A stretch of 64,000 bases of DNA from Corynebacterium pseudodiphtheriticum DSM 44287 (GTDB taxonomy: Bacteria; Actinomycetota; Actinomycetes; Mycobacteriales; Mycobacteriaceae): assembly GCF_000688415.1 (NCBI RefSeq), contig NZ_JIAH01000005.1, positions 434,001 to 498,000 on the forward strand, in the 5' to 3' direction. The position numbers were made by a program, and so were the translations under genes. Of the stretch, positions 1-8,567 are shown one piece after another. The first letter of the stretch is position 1. Each line of letters opens with the position of its first letter. The notes under the pieces were generated by a model that was not told the origin of the DNA, did not search any database, and worked only from the letters and a program-made list of their open reading frames with translations.

Positions 1-954
1 GGGCTTCCCGACGGCGTGTTTACTGTGGTAATTGGCTCCGGCGGGGTAGTGGGTACCGCGATTGCCGAGAACTGTGACTTTTTGATGTTTACTGGATCGA
101 CCGCCACTGGGAAGGTTTTGGCGGAGCAAGTCAGTAAGCGCTTGGTGGGGTTTTCTGCGGAATTGGGTGGCAAAAACCCGATGATCGTCGCCAGTGATGC
201 CCACCTGGATACCGCGGTGCGGGCGATAACGCACGCATGTCTGTCGAATACCGGCCAGCTTTGTGTGTCTATTGAACGTATTTATGTCGACCAGGATATT
301 TACCAGGAGTTCTGTGAGCGGCTCGCAGATTCCTTCCGTGCACAAAAGCTCGGCGGCGCGTTGGACTGGAAAAACCAGGTGGGGTCGTTGGTTAGTGCAG
401 GGCAGCTGGAAACCGTGGAAGAATTCGTCGCCGATGCCAAGCGCGCCGGGGCCCGCGTGCTCACTGGTGGGAAACCCCGGCCGGATTTGGGGAAGTATTT
501 CTATGAGCCGACGATTCTGCTCGATGTCCCAGACAGCGCCAGGCTGCTGCGCGAAGAAGTCTTTGGCCCAGTCGTGTACATCCAGCCGGTGGCGAATGTT
601 GACGACGCCGTCGCAGCGGCAAATGGCACCTGTTATGGGCTGAATTCTTCGATATTTGCTGCACCAAAAACTGCTTGGAAGCTCGCCCCACGTATTCATG
701 CCGGATCGGTCAATATCAATGACGGTTATGTGGCAGGGTGGGCCTCTATTGATAGCCCCATCGGTGGGTATAAAGAATCGGGGGTGTCGCGTCGGCATGG
801 TGCAGAGGGGTTATATAAATACACGGAGCCGAAAACAATCGCACAACAACGTGGTTTCCCCATTTGGGGGCCACAGTGGTTATCGCAAAAATCCTGGTCA
901 AAAGTGTTGTGGAGGAGTCTTTCTTTAGGCAAGAAGACAGGTTTGCTGCGATAG
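1..954 (+). CDS. Aldehyde dehydrogenase, succinate-semialdehyde type (5' truncated by window edge)
   Basis: The frame is open from base 1, so only the C-terminal 317 residues are visible. Family landmarks appear in order: FTGSTATGK (cofactor-binding region), ELGGKNP with the general-base Glu, NTGQLC with the catalytic Cys, and EEVFGPVV near the end. The family oxidises an aldehyde to the acid with NAD(P). The overall look is closest to succinate-semialdehyde dehydrogenases (GabD-like), but the substrate cannot be fixed from a partial protein. The promoter of the downstream small RNA begins inside its last codons (943 onward). Confidence 0.9.
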   Translation, partial: GLPDGVFTVVIGSGGVVGTAIAENCDFLMFTGSTATGKVLAEQVSKRLVGFSAELGGKNPMIVASDAHLDTAVRAITHACLSNTGQLCVSIERIYVDQDIYQEFCERLADSFRAQKLGGALDWKNQVGSLVSAGQLETVEEFVADAKRAGARVLTGGKPRPDLGKYFYEPTILLDVPDSARLLREEVFGPVVYIQPVANVDDAVAAANGTCYGLNSSIFAAPKTAWKLAPRIHAGSVNINDGYVAGWASIDSPIGGYKESGVSRRHGAEGLYKYTEPKTIAQQRGFPIWGPQWLSQKSWSKVLWRSLSLGKKTGLLR

Positions 955-971
955 CATCTTTTCGTTATAGT
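943..971 (+). promoter_or_regulatory. Sigma-70-type promoter for the 6C-like RNA
   Basis: TTGCTG (943-948) and TATAGT (966-971) are separated by exactly 17 nt, close to the TTGACA/TATAAT consensus. Transcription would start near 978, just ahead of two C-loop hairpins. The -35 box lies inside the last codons of the dehydrogenase gene. Confidence 0.6.
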
Positions 972-977
972 AGGAAA

Positions 978-1092
978 TGTCTTCACAGGCCGTGGCCTTG
1001 GCCACCACCCCCCCGAGTGGCCCTGGCCCTCCTGTTGGAGGCGCTGCCCCGTGGAATTCACCCCCCCCGAAATTCCACGGGGCCCAAAAATT
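978..1092 (+). ncRNA. 6C RNA family small RNA (two hairpins with C-rich loops)
   Basis: Two successive hairpins have unrelated stems but nearly the same loop. Hairpin 1 pairs 994-1005 with 1017-1028 (two internal mismatches) around the loop CA-C7-GA. Hairpin 2 pairs 1046-1058 with 1071-1083 (13 bp, perfect) around CA-C8-GA. Two stem-loops each presenting six or more cytosines define the 6C RNA of Actinobacteria, which has been linked to stress or SOS phenotypes in Corynebacterium and Mycobacterium. The C-rich loops lie on the plus strand, which agrees with the promoter at 943-971. The 3' end is uncertain: AAAAATTT follows hairpin 2, and a third GC hairpin (1104-1110/1122-1128) follows without a clear T tract. 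The loops probably pair with G-rich mRNA segments. Confidence 0.8.
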
Positions 1093-1192
1093 TCTCTGGC
1101 CTTCCGCCCCCAAGTATTCCCGGGGCGGTGCCGCAGAGGGCGAAGTGGTGCATACTGCAGGCTCGAAGAAGAGTCCGGGCCGAACTAAAACC

Positions 1193-1221
1193 TTGACGCG
1201 TCGCGTATGCATCACTAGACA
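1193..1221 (+). promoter_or_regulatory. Promoter for the hydrolase gene, leaderless geometry
   Basis: TTGACG (1193-1198), a 17-nt spacer, then TAGACA (1216-1221). Only 6 nt separate the -10 box from the ATG at 1228, so transcription would begin at or next to the start codon. No Shine-Dalgarno sequence precedes the ATG, which fits a leaderless mRNA. Confidence 0.5.
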
Positions 1222-1227
1222 TAAGTT

Positions 1228-2544
1228 ATGTCTCTGAAAACCACTTCCAGTCGTCATTTTGGTCATAACCTCAAAGAACACACGCTCACCGTCCCTTGGG
1301 ACCCACAGAATGCCTCCGCTGGCAGCTTCGAGCTCTACGCCCGCGAAATTTACGCCGACGGCAATGAAGATAAACCCGCCATCGTCTACCTGCAGGGTGG
1401 CCCGGGATTTCCCGCCCCACGCCCCTTTGGTGGTGCAGGTAAAGTCGCCGGTTCAGATATCGGCGGGGTGATAGGCAAAGCCCTGGAAGAATTCCGTTTC
1501 ATCCTGCTAGACCAGCGCGGCACCGGCCGCTCCCACCGCATCGATAGCGCCAGCCCAGCCGAAGACTTAAGCGTCGAACGCCTATCAAAACTCCAGCAAA
1601 ACTATATCGTCGACGATGCCGAAGCCCTACGGAAAGCTCTGGGCATCGAAAAATGGTCCTTGTTCGGGCAATCCTTTGGTGGCTTCTGCATCACCTCCTA
1701 CCTCTCGCGCTACCCGGGGGCAATCGAGCACGCGTACCTCACCGGTGGCCTACCCGCCACCAGCGTGGGCATCGATGATGTCTACCGTTCCACCTTCGAC
1801 AAAGTGCGGGCTCGCCACCACGCCATGTATCGCGAGTACCCCTGGATCGATGAGCGCATCCGGGAGGTTTGCCACCACCTGGATCAGTCCCAAGAACTCT
1901 TGCCGACGGGCGAGCGGCTGAGTTCACGCCGCCTGCGCACCGTCGGTATTACCCTGGGGCAGGGTCCGGGATTCCACACCTTGGCATACTTATTCGAAGA
2001 TCCATTCCGCACTGTCGGCGGCGAAAAGCGGCTGAAGACAGACTTCTTGACCAGCGTCGCCGGCATGGTATCTTTCGCTGATGGTCCGTTGTACGCCGCG
2101 ATCCACGAGTCCATCTATGGCGGTGTGGTTACCCCAGGCGCTACCAACTGGTCCGCGCACCGCATCCGCGAAGAAATCCCAGGTTTCGAAGAAAATGCCG
2201 ACCCTCGTTCGCAGGAACCGTTCTACCTCACTGGCGAACACGTCTTCCCGTGGCAATTCGATGAGGACCCTGCGTTGCATGCCTTCCGGCAAGGTGCGCA
2301 CGACCTGGCGCAGCATGATTTCCAGACCTCGCCTTATGACCGGGAAATTTTGGCAACTGCCCCAGTCTCGGCCGCAGCTGCATATTTCGATGACATGTAT
2401 GTGCCATTCGAGCTGTCGTATGACACCGCGCGTGCTTACGCGGACTGCCGCCTGCACGTGACCAACCTGTATCAACATGACGGCATCGGCTATGCTGGCG
2501 CAGAAATCTTTGACGTGTTACGCGATAAGGTGCGCGATTTTTAA
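1228..2544 (+). CDS. Proline iminopeptidase-like alpha/beta hydrolase (S33 family)
   Basis: 438 residues. The oxyanion-hole segment YLQGGPGFPAP, then DQRGTGRS and the nucleophile elbow GQSFGG (Ser nucleophile), are the standard prolyl aminopeptidase / S33 series. A late H-D-G (QHDGIGY) is a candidate for the catalytic His. The family removes N-terminal proline from peptides in the cytoplasm; no signal peptide is seen. The ATG is chosen because it sits 6 nt after a -10-like box and the frame upstream has no ribosome-binding site. It converges on the ABC transporter block, 36 nt away. The exact substrate is inferred only. Confidence 0.85.
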   Translation: MSLKTTSSRHFGHNLKEHTLTVPWDPQNASAGSFELYAREIYADGNEDKPAIVYLQGGPGFPAPRPFGGAGKVAGSDIGGVIGKALEEFRFILLDQRGTGRSHRIDSASPAEDLSVERLSKLQQNYIVDDAEALRKALGIEKWSLFGQSFGGFCITSYLSRYPGAIEHAYLTGGLPATSVGIDDVYRSTFDKVRARHHAMYREYPWIDERIREVCHHLDQSQELLPTGERLSSRRLRTVGITLGQGPGFHTLAYLFEDPFRTVGGEKRLKTDFLTSVAGMVSFADGPLYAAIHESIYGGVVTPGATNWSAHRIREEIPGFEENADPRSQEPFYLTGEHVFPWQFDEDPALHAFRQGAHDLAQHDFQTSPYDREILATAPVSAAAAYFDDMYVPFELSYDTARAYADCRLHVTNLYQHDGIGYAGAEIFDVLRDKVRDF

Positions 2545-2580
2545 AGCCGCTGTGCAAGCCTACTGTGCAGGCTATTCCGG

Positions 2581-4110
2581 CTATTTTCCGGCTGCTTTGC
2601 GGTATAGTGCAGCCGCTAGCAGACGGGCGGTGTAATCCTCAGCCGGATCCTGCCAGATCTTGTCGACGGCGCCGGCCTCCACAATCTGCCCGTCGCACAT
2701 GACAATCACCTCATCGCAGATCTGGCGCACTACGTGCAGGTCATGGCTGACGAATACCAACGTTAGTCCGTAATCATCGACCAGCGAATCGAGCAGGTCG
2801 AGCACTTGGCAGCGCACAGAAACATCGAGTGCGGAGACAGCTTCGTCGGCAAGCAGAATATCCGGGTGACCAGCAACGGAACGGGCAATGGAAATGCGCT
2901 GACGCTGGCCGCCGGAAAACTCGTGTGGCAGACGTCCGGTGGCATCTGTTGGCAGACCGACCTCGGCCAGAATCTCGCCGCTGCGCTCATCGCTGCCGCC
3001 ACCCTCGGCAATGATGCGGCCAATGCGTAGCCGTGGGTTCAGCGAAGAAAACGGATCCTGGAACACCATCTGCACCCCGGCTTTGACCTCGATATTCCCG
3101 GTGGTCGGGGCCTCTAATCCTGCTATGAGTTTCAGCAGGGTGGATTTCCCGGAACCGGACGCACCCACGATTCCTAGACGCTTACCTCGGCGCACCTGCA
3201 GGCTGATATTGCGCAGCACCGGAGTTGTGCCATAGGCGTGTGTGACTCCCTCCAGTTCGATGATCGGGTCGGCCTTGGCCAGGGCACTGAAGGAACCCTG
3301 GGAGCCCGATTTTGTGCCTGCCGTGCGGGCGGGGAGCTGATAACGAGACGCCGCCAACAGCTGTTTCGTATAAGGCTCACGCGGACTCTGGAATACCTGT
3401 GTGCTTGCACCACGCTCCACGACGTGTCCTTTGTGCAGAACCAACACGTCGTTGCACATGCGCTGAATAACATCCAAGTCATGGCTGATGAATAACAACG
3501 CCATGTCACGTTCGCGAACCAAGCGTTCGATAACACCGAGTACCTCATCTTGGGCAAGGACATCCAGTGCCGTGGTCGGCTCATCACAGACCAGGATGTC
3601 CGGATCCTGGGATATAGCCAGTGCCAACAACACCCGCTGACGCTGACCACCGGACAATTCGAAAGGGAAACGGGAAACAAAATCCGGTTCTAGACCCACC
3701 TCGGCCAACAGCTGGCGGGCATTGTGGCCTAGCATCCGACCGATTTTCATCAAAGGATCCAATGCGCTCATTGGTTCCTGAAAAACCATGCCGATGCGTG
3801 TCCCGCGTAGCTGACCCCAGCGCTTCTCTTGCCTACGGGCACGCCTGCGCACAGCCAGCATTTCCTCACCATCGATGCAGATCGAGCCGGTAGCTTGTAC
3901 GCCACGCGGGCACAGCCCCAGCAGGGCCAAAGCCGTCAGTGATTTTCCCGACCCAGACTCCCCAATGATCCCAAGACGCTGACCCGGTCTAAGAGAAAAA
4001 CTGAGGTCGTTGACCAGAACCTTATCCCCAGCGTGAACCTGCAGTGCATGCACGGCTAACAGACTTGGTGCCTGCGCCCGGCTCATCGTGCTTTCTTGTG
4101 CACTCATCAT
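2581..4110 (-). CDS. Dipeptide/oligopeptide ABC importer, double ATPase subunit
   Basis: 509 residues holding two complete ABC domains. The first has GESGSGKS (Walker A), ELSGGQRQR (signature) and LVCDEPTTALD (Walker B). The second has GASGSGKST, EFSGGQRQR and LLADEAVSALD. This is the fused form of the OppD/OppF pair that powers peptide-type importers. The start at 4110 gives an ATGA overlap with the upstream permease and has GGAGGA at 4115-4120; ATG 4107 is equally possible, while an upstream ATG at 4122 has no ribosome site. It is the last gene of the importer operon. The substrate could be peptides, nickel or another small solute; the ATPase does not decide this. Confidence 0.92.
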   Translation of the reverse strand: MMSAQESTMSRAQAPSLLAVHALQVHAGDKVLVNDLSFSLRPGQRLGIIGESGSGKSLTALALLGLCPRGVQATGSICIDGEEMLAVRRRARRQEKRWGQLRGTRIGMVFQEPMSALDPLMKIGRMLGHNARQLLAEVGLEPDFVSRFPFELSGGQRQRVLLALAISQDPDILVCDEPTTALDVLAQDEVLGVIERLVRERDMALLFISHDLDVIQRMCNDVLVLHKGHVVERGASTQVFQSPREPYTKQLLAASRYQLPARTAGTKSGSQGSFSALAKADPIIELEGVTHAYGTTPVLRNISLQVRRGKRLGIVGASGSGKSTLLKLIAGLEAPTTGNIEVKAGVQMVFQDPFSSLNPRLRIGRIIAEGGGSDERSGEILAEVGLPTDATGRLPHEFSGGQRQRISIARSVAGHPDILLADEAVSALDVSVRCQVLDLLDSLVDDYGLTLVFVSHDLHVVRQICDEVIVMCDGQIVEAGAVDKIWQDPAEDYTARLLAAALYRKAAGK

Positions 4111-4943
4111 CGCGTCCTCCAATGTGCTGCACGGCGTGGATCCAGAACGTCGCGCAGGCCGTCGCCAAGCAGGTTAAAGCCCAACACGGTCAGAGCAATT
4201 GCCAACCCCGGCCAGACCGCCAGCAGTGGAGAAGTACCCAGTTGGGTCTGCGCTGCCTGCAGCATTAACCCCCATGATGGATGCGGTGGGCTGACACCCA
4301 GGCCTAAGAAACTTAGTGCGGCCTCGGCCAAAATCGCCAGGGAAAACGCCACCGACGCCTGCACAATGGCCATCGCGCGAATATTTGGCCAAATATGGCG
4401 CCATGCGATGACCAGCTCTGGAACCTTGGAAATGCGCGCCGCCGAAATATAATCCTGCGTGAGCACTTGCAGCGCGCCAGCACGCGCGACGCGAGCAAAG
4501 CCTGGAACCCCAGAGACCCCAATGGCCAACATCGCGGTAAGCACCGATGGCCCGAACACCGCCGCAGCAACAATCGCCAACAACAGCGCCGGGAAGGCAA
4601 GCAGTAAATCCGCACCTCGCATAATCACCACATCTGTCCAGCCACCACGCATGGCTGCCCACACCCCAAATGGAATACCCAGTAATCCAGAAATGCTCAC
4701 GGCAATGACCCCAACGAATAGGCTCACCTGCGCGCCCACGAAAAGACGGGAAGCAATATCGCGGCCGAAGCGGTCCGTGCCCAACCAGTACTGTGCCGAT
4801 GGTCCGTGCAAGCGATCAGCTGGGACAGCCTGCACCGGGTCGTGTGGAACCCAAAACAACGAAACCACCGCCAGCACCACGACCACACCTACAATGCTGG
4901 CCCCCAAGTAAAGGGAGAAACTTTTCTGTATGGCTGGATTCAT
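4107..4943 (-). CDS. Peptide-type ABC importer permease, DppC/OppC family
   Basis: 278 residues with an N-terminal membrane segment, LGTDRFGRDIASR (typical of DppC-type permeases), and a run of hydrophobic helices. The EAA loop region that contacts the ATPase is visible around AALSFLGLG. The start codon overlaps the stop of the upstream permease (ATGA) and its own stop overlaps the ATPase start, so the importer genes are translationally coupled. It forms the membrane channel together with the DppB-type subunit. Confidence 0.92.
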   Translation of the reverse strand: MNPAIQKSFSLYLGASIVGVVVVLAVVSLFWVPHDPVQAVPADRLHGPSAQYWLGTDRFGRDIASRLFVGAQVSLFVGVIAVSISGLLGIPFGVWAAMRGGWTDVVIMRGADLLLAFPALLLAIVAAAVFGPSVLTAMLAIGVSGVPGFARVARAGALQVLTQDYISAARISKVPELVIAWRHIWPNIRAMAIVQASVAFSLAILAEAALSFLGLGVSPPHPSWGLMLQAAQTQLGTSPLLAVWPGLAIALTVLGFNLLGDGLRDVLDPRRAAHWRTR

Positions 4944-5902
4944 GATGCACGCACCACCTTGCCACGCCGCAACCGCGGATCAATAAACCGGTAAGCGAGG
5001 TCCACACACAGGGTGACCGCTAAAGTGAAAAACACCAACACCATCACCAGCGATTGCACAGTTGGTAAATCCCGGGAATTGACCGCATCCAACAACATGG
5101 AACTCAAACCGGGAAGGACAAATACCCGTTCTATGACCACAGCGCTGGCCACTAGCGTCGCAAGTTGCACCCCGGCTACCGTCAATACCGGCAGGGTAGC
5201 GTTGCGCAGGCCATGCCTGCCTAAAGCCTGCAATTGGGTATACCCACTGGCCCGGGCGGTACGCACGTAGTCCTGTTCGATTACTTCTAACACGGCAGAG
5301 CGCACATAGCGCGTCAAAATTGCTGCCTGCACCAAAGCTAAAGCCACCACCGGCAACCCCAGGCGTGCCAGGAAACCAGCAAAACCATATTCCGGCGGTA
5401 ACCAGCCACCAGCCGGTAACCAGCCCAAATGCACAGCAAAAATAGCGACGAGCACAACCGCTAAAAGAAACGACGGCACTGCGATGCCCAATTGCACCAG
5501 TCCGGACAACACCGCGGCATCCGGCTTACCATGCCGATATGCCAGCCAGGTGCCCACTGGTACCGCGATCACCAAGGACAACGTCATGGCCAACCCCACC
5601 AAAATCAGCGAGACCTGCGCACGGTCCCAGACCAGGGGAGTGATGTTTTCTTGCGGCACCAGCGAAGTACCGAAATCACCACCGAGCAAACCGGTGATCC
5701 AATCGAGGTACTGCACCAGCAATGGACGATCCAGCCCGAGTGCCGCAGAAAGCTTCGCGACGTCTTCGTCACTAGCAGAAACCCCAAGGGCCACCCGCGC
5801 CGGGTTGCCGGGGGCTGCGCGAAGCAACAGGAAAATTAGCACTGACGCTAACGCCAACAAGACCGCGAACCGTGCGAAAACCCGGGCCAGGGCACGAATC
5901 AT
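4940..5902 (-). CDS. Peptide-type ABC importer permease, DppB/OppB family
   Basis: 320 residues. An N-terminal membrane segment is followed by AAPGNPA, the conserved start of the DppB periplasmic loop, then about five more membrane helices and the EAA motif region (ASGYTQLQALGRHGLRN). ATGA overlaps on both sides couple it to the binding protein upstream and the DppC-type permease downstream. It pairs with the latter to form the translocation pore. Confidence 0.92.
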   Translation of the reverse strand: MIRALARVFARFAVLLALASVLIFLLLRAAPGNPARVALGVSASDEDVAKLSAALGLDRPLLVQYLDWITGLLGGDFGTSLVPQENITPLVWDRAQVSLILVGLAMTLSLVIAVPVGTWLAYRHGKPDAAVLSGLVQLGIAVPSFLLAVVLVAIFAVHLGWLPAGGWLPPEYGFAGFLARLGLPVVALALVQAAILTRYVRSAVLEVIEQDYVRTARASGYTQLQALGRHGLRNATLPVLTVAGVQLATLVASAVVIERVFVLPGLSSMLLDAVNSRDLPTVQSLVMVLVFFTLAVTLCVDLAYRFIDPRLRRGKVVRAS

Positions 5903-7431
5903 GATGCCTCCCGAAGGCGAGCTAACTCAATCGCATCGGTGACCATCGTTGGCTGCACCCCAGAAATTGCTGGAGAAGAAAGCACAATATTGGGCAAATT
6001 TGCAATGCTCAGTGCACCGGCATCTGCCATGATCTGCGCGATAGCCTCGGTTATTTCTTCCGCAGGGGCGGAGCTACGTCCTGCGGCGTCGAAAAGCTCG
6101 CGGACGCGAGCATTGTCATAGCCCAAATAATAATCTGGGTTGCCGAACATGTGCTCAGTGTCCCGGGCTTCCATATGCGCGATGATGGAGGCCTGATAAT
6201 CCGCCGCGCCATGCACCTGGTTCAGCCACACCGCGGGAAATTCGACGGTTTCCACCGCCACGTGAAAACCCACCTCGCGCAACTGGGAATACACCAATTC
6301 TGCCAGTAATTTCGCATACGGTAGCGACGGTACAGTCAACGTCACTAGCTCTCCGTCATAGGAACTTGCAGCAAGTAATTCTCGCGCACGGTCTGGGTCG
6401 AAAGGATAAAAATCGCCAGGAGCGGAGCTTCTGGCAAGCACATCGGTGAACCACGGGTCCGTGGGCGAGACCGGCGCGCCCGCAGTATCGGTGGCATAAC
6501 CAGAAAAGACCACCTCGTTGGCGGCTTGCCGGTCGATCGCGAAAGCTACAGCCTGACGCACGAGAGGATCGTCGAAAGGCACGGCGTTGTTATTCATTGA
6601 GAAAATGACCTCGCCATTGGTAGTGCCGATATCGACGTTGATCTCACTATCGAGTGAGTCCAATAGCTCGGGAGCCTGCATTGCCCACACCAGATCGACT
6701 TGCCCGGACTGTAAAGCGTTTACTGAAGAGATGGCATCGGAAAAATAGCGGATCTCCACCGACGAGCTGGCAGGAGTGCCCCAATAATCATCCCGTGGGC
6801 GGAATCGAATTGATTCCCCCGTGGCAAAACTCTCCACGAGCAAAGGGCCCGTGCCGACGGGATCGCTGGCTAATGATTCCACCCCGGTAGGCGACATCAT
6901 AGCCCCGATAGTGGTGCCCATTGACCACAGCCATTGCGAATCCGGATGCTTTAGCTGCACGCGCAAAGTGTGCTCGTCCAAGGCTTCGGCCGCAGCGACG
7001 ACATCCATGCCGGACTTCAAACCATTCGTCCACTCATTTTGCACATAGTGAATGCTAAAAGCTGCTGTTTCGGCAGTAAAAGGCGTGCCATCCGAAAACT
7101 TTACGTCGTGGCGCAGCTGAAAAACATACTCGGTGCGATCATCTGAAACCTGCCAATCGGTGGCCAAAAACGGGGCGATTTCGCCTGCGCTATCGATGCG
7201 TACCAGGGTTTCGTATACGTCGGGAAGCAGTGCGCTCGGAGCCGCAGAACCACCGGCGTTGGTGAAATCAAGAGAGCGTGCTGCAGAGGTGGAGGCCAAC
7301 ACGATCGCATCCGCGCTTCCGGGTCGCGCATAATTGGCGGTGCTGCCAGCGGAGCACCCCGCTACTAGCAGGGCAGTGCTAGCTAAGACAGACAACCAGC
7401 GAAAGCTGCCGGTGCTGAATTTCTGTGACAT
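5899..7431 (-). CDS. Extracellular solute-binding lipoprotein, family 5
   Basis: 510 residues. A signal peptide ends in a lipobox (LLVAGC), so the protein is expected to be lipid-anchored outside the membrane. The SBP family 5 pattern follows: an opening strand ending in DVYETLVRID, FSDGTPFTAETAAFSIHY, and a C-terminal half with the FAIDRQAANE segment. Family 5 proteins bind peptides, nickel, opines or glycosides. It starts the four-gene importer and lies 30 nt after the flavin enzyme gene, so the two may be co-transcribed. No strong ribosome site precedes the ATG. Confidence 0.9.
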   Translation of the reverse strand: MSQKFSTGSFRWLSVLASTALLVAGCSAGSTANYARPGSADAIVLASTSAARSLDFTNAGGSAAPSALLPDVYETLVRIDSAGEIAPFLATDWQVSDDRTEYVFQLRHDVKFSDGTPFTAETAAFSIHYVQNEWTNGLKSGMDVVAAAEALDEHTLRVQLKHPDSQWLWSMGTTIGAMMSPTGVESLASDPVGTGPLLVESFATGESIRFRPRDDYWGTPASSSVEIRYFSDAISSVNALQSGQVDLVWAMQAPELLDSLDSEINVDIGTTNGEVIFSMNNNAVPFDDPLVRQAVAFAIDRQAANEVVFSGYATDTAGAPVSPTDPWFTDVLARSSAPGDFYPFDPDRARELLAASSYDGELVTLTVPSLPYAKLLAELVYSQLREVGFHVAVETVEFPAVWLNQVHGAADYQASIIAHMEARDTEHMFGNPDYYLGYDNARVRELFDAAGRSSAPAEEITEAIAQIMADAGALSIANLPNIVLSSPAISGVQPTMVTDAIELARLREAS

Positions 7432-7461
7432 TGCAGATGATTCTGAGTTGATGACTCTGAG

Positions 7462-8514
7462 TTACAGCTTCCACGTATTAGCCAAATGCTGCATGCTAGC
7501 CGCTGTGTGCTCGTAGCTCGGGCCTTGTAAGGAAACCATCAACTCGTCAGCAGATGCGGTGGCAGCGAACTCCTGCAGATAGGCACGTACCTCGTCTTCA
7601 GTACCCACGGCTGTGTAATGAAGCATCGAGATAATTTGCTGGCCCTGCGGTGAGTTCACCAGATCGTCGAGCTGGGTATCGGTAATTTTTGCGCCCCGGG
7701 CCGCGAACATCCGCACACGTTTTCGCGCAACCTCTTCGAACTGAGCCTGGGCGCGCTCTGTCGTCTCATCAGCAACGACGTTAACTGCAGCGATGACATA
7801 GGGTTCGGCAAGATACTCGGAAGGCTGGAAGTTCTCGCGGTAGTAGCGCGTGGCATTTTCCAAATGCTGTGGCGCAAAATGCGAGGCGAAAGCATACGGC
7901 AGGCCATATTTCGCGGCCAGGGAAGCGCCAAATAACGAAGAGCCCAAAATATAGAGCGGAACGCGGGTGTTCCTCCCCGGAATCGCGACGACTCCGGGCA
8001 CCGGGGAATCTTCCGGGGCACCCAAATAGCCCTGCAATTGACGGACATCGTCCGGGAAGTTTTCTGCTGCACGAGGGTCGCGTCGTAAAGCACGGCCCAA
8101 AGTGTGCATATCAGTGCCCGGTGCGCGGCCGAGGCCGAGGTCGATCCGGCCAGGATACATCTCAGCCAGGGTTCCGTATTGCTCGGCGATGGAGTACGGC
8201 GCGTGGTTTGGCAGCATCACGCCACCAGCGCCTAGCCGAATGGTCTCGGTATGTGCGCCCACATGCGCCATAATCAGCGAAGGCACAGAAGACGCAATCT
8301 GTGGCATGTTGTGGTGCTCGGCGTACCAAATACGTGAAAAGCCCAGTTTTTCTGCAGAACGCGCAAAATCCACCGAACGCCTCATAGTGGCGGCGGTGGA
8401 TTCGCCGGGGTACATCGTGCAGAAGTCGATCAGGGACAGGGGAATGTTGTGCGCGGAATCACCAGAAGTAGTGGTTGGATTAGCGGCAGCGGAGGTAGAT
8501 TCGGGCTTAGACAT
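7462..8514 (-). CDS. Luciferase-like monooxygenase (LLM class flavin-dependent oxidoreductase)
   Basis: 350 residues from the ATG; a TTG 12 nt further upstream is possible. Family marks include the N-terminal LSLIDFCTM strand, the WYAEHHNMP segment, the loop ending in GAGGVMLPNHAPYSIAEQ, and GRIDLGLGRAPGTD. These enzymes use reduced flavin and oxygen, or act as F420/FMN oxidoreductases, on small organic compounds. It sits downstream of brnQ and only 30 nt upstream of the solute-binding protein, so it may process the compound the importer brings in. That link is inference; an alkanal-monooxygenase-type gene beside brnQ also occurs in other corynebacteria. Confidence 0.88.
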   Translation of the reverse strand: MSKPESTSAAANPTTTSGDSAHNIPLSLIDFCTMYPGESTAATMRRSVDFARSAEKLGFSRIWYAEHHNMPQIASSVPSLIMAHVGAHTETIRLGAGGVMLPNHAPYSIAEQYGTLAEMYPGRIDLGLGRAPGTDMHTLGRALRRDPRAAENFPDDVRQLQGYLGAPEDSPVPGVVAIPGRNTRVPLYILGSSLFGASLAAKYGLPYAFASHFAPQHLENATRYYRENFQPSEYLAEPYVIAAVNVVADETTERAQAQFEEVARKRVRMFAARGAKITDTQLDDLVNSPQGQQIISMLHYTAVGTEDEVRAYLQEFAATASADELMVSLQGPSYEHTAASMQHLANTWKL

Positions 8515-8567
8515 AGTGTCCGCCAAATTAGTCCGTGTTTATGCTCCGCGCAATGTTGCACAAAGTT

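Noticed and set aside
1104..1128. Third hairpin as terminator of the 6C-like RNA
   Set aside because: A 7-bp GC stem exists but no T tract follows; the RNA end is left uncertain.
2545..2580. Terminator between the convergent pip and ABC genes
   Set aside because: Only a 5-bp AGCCT/AGGCT stem, with no T tract.
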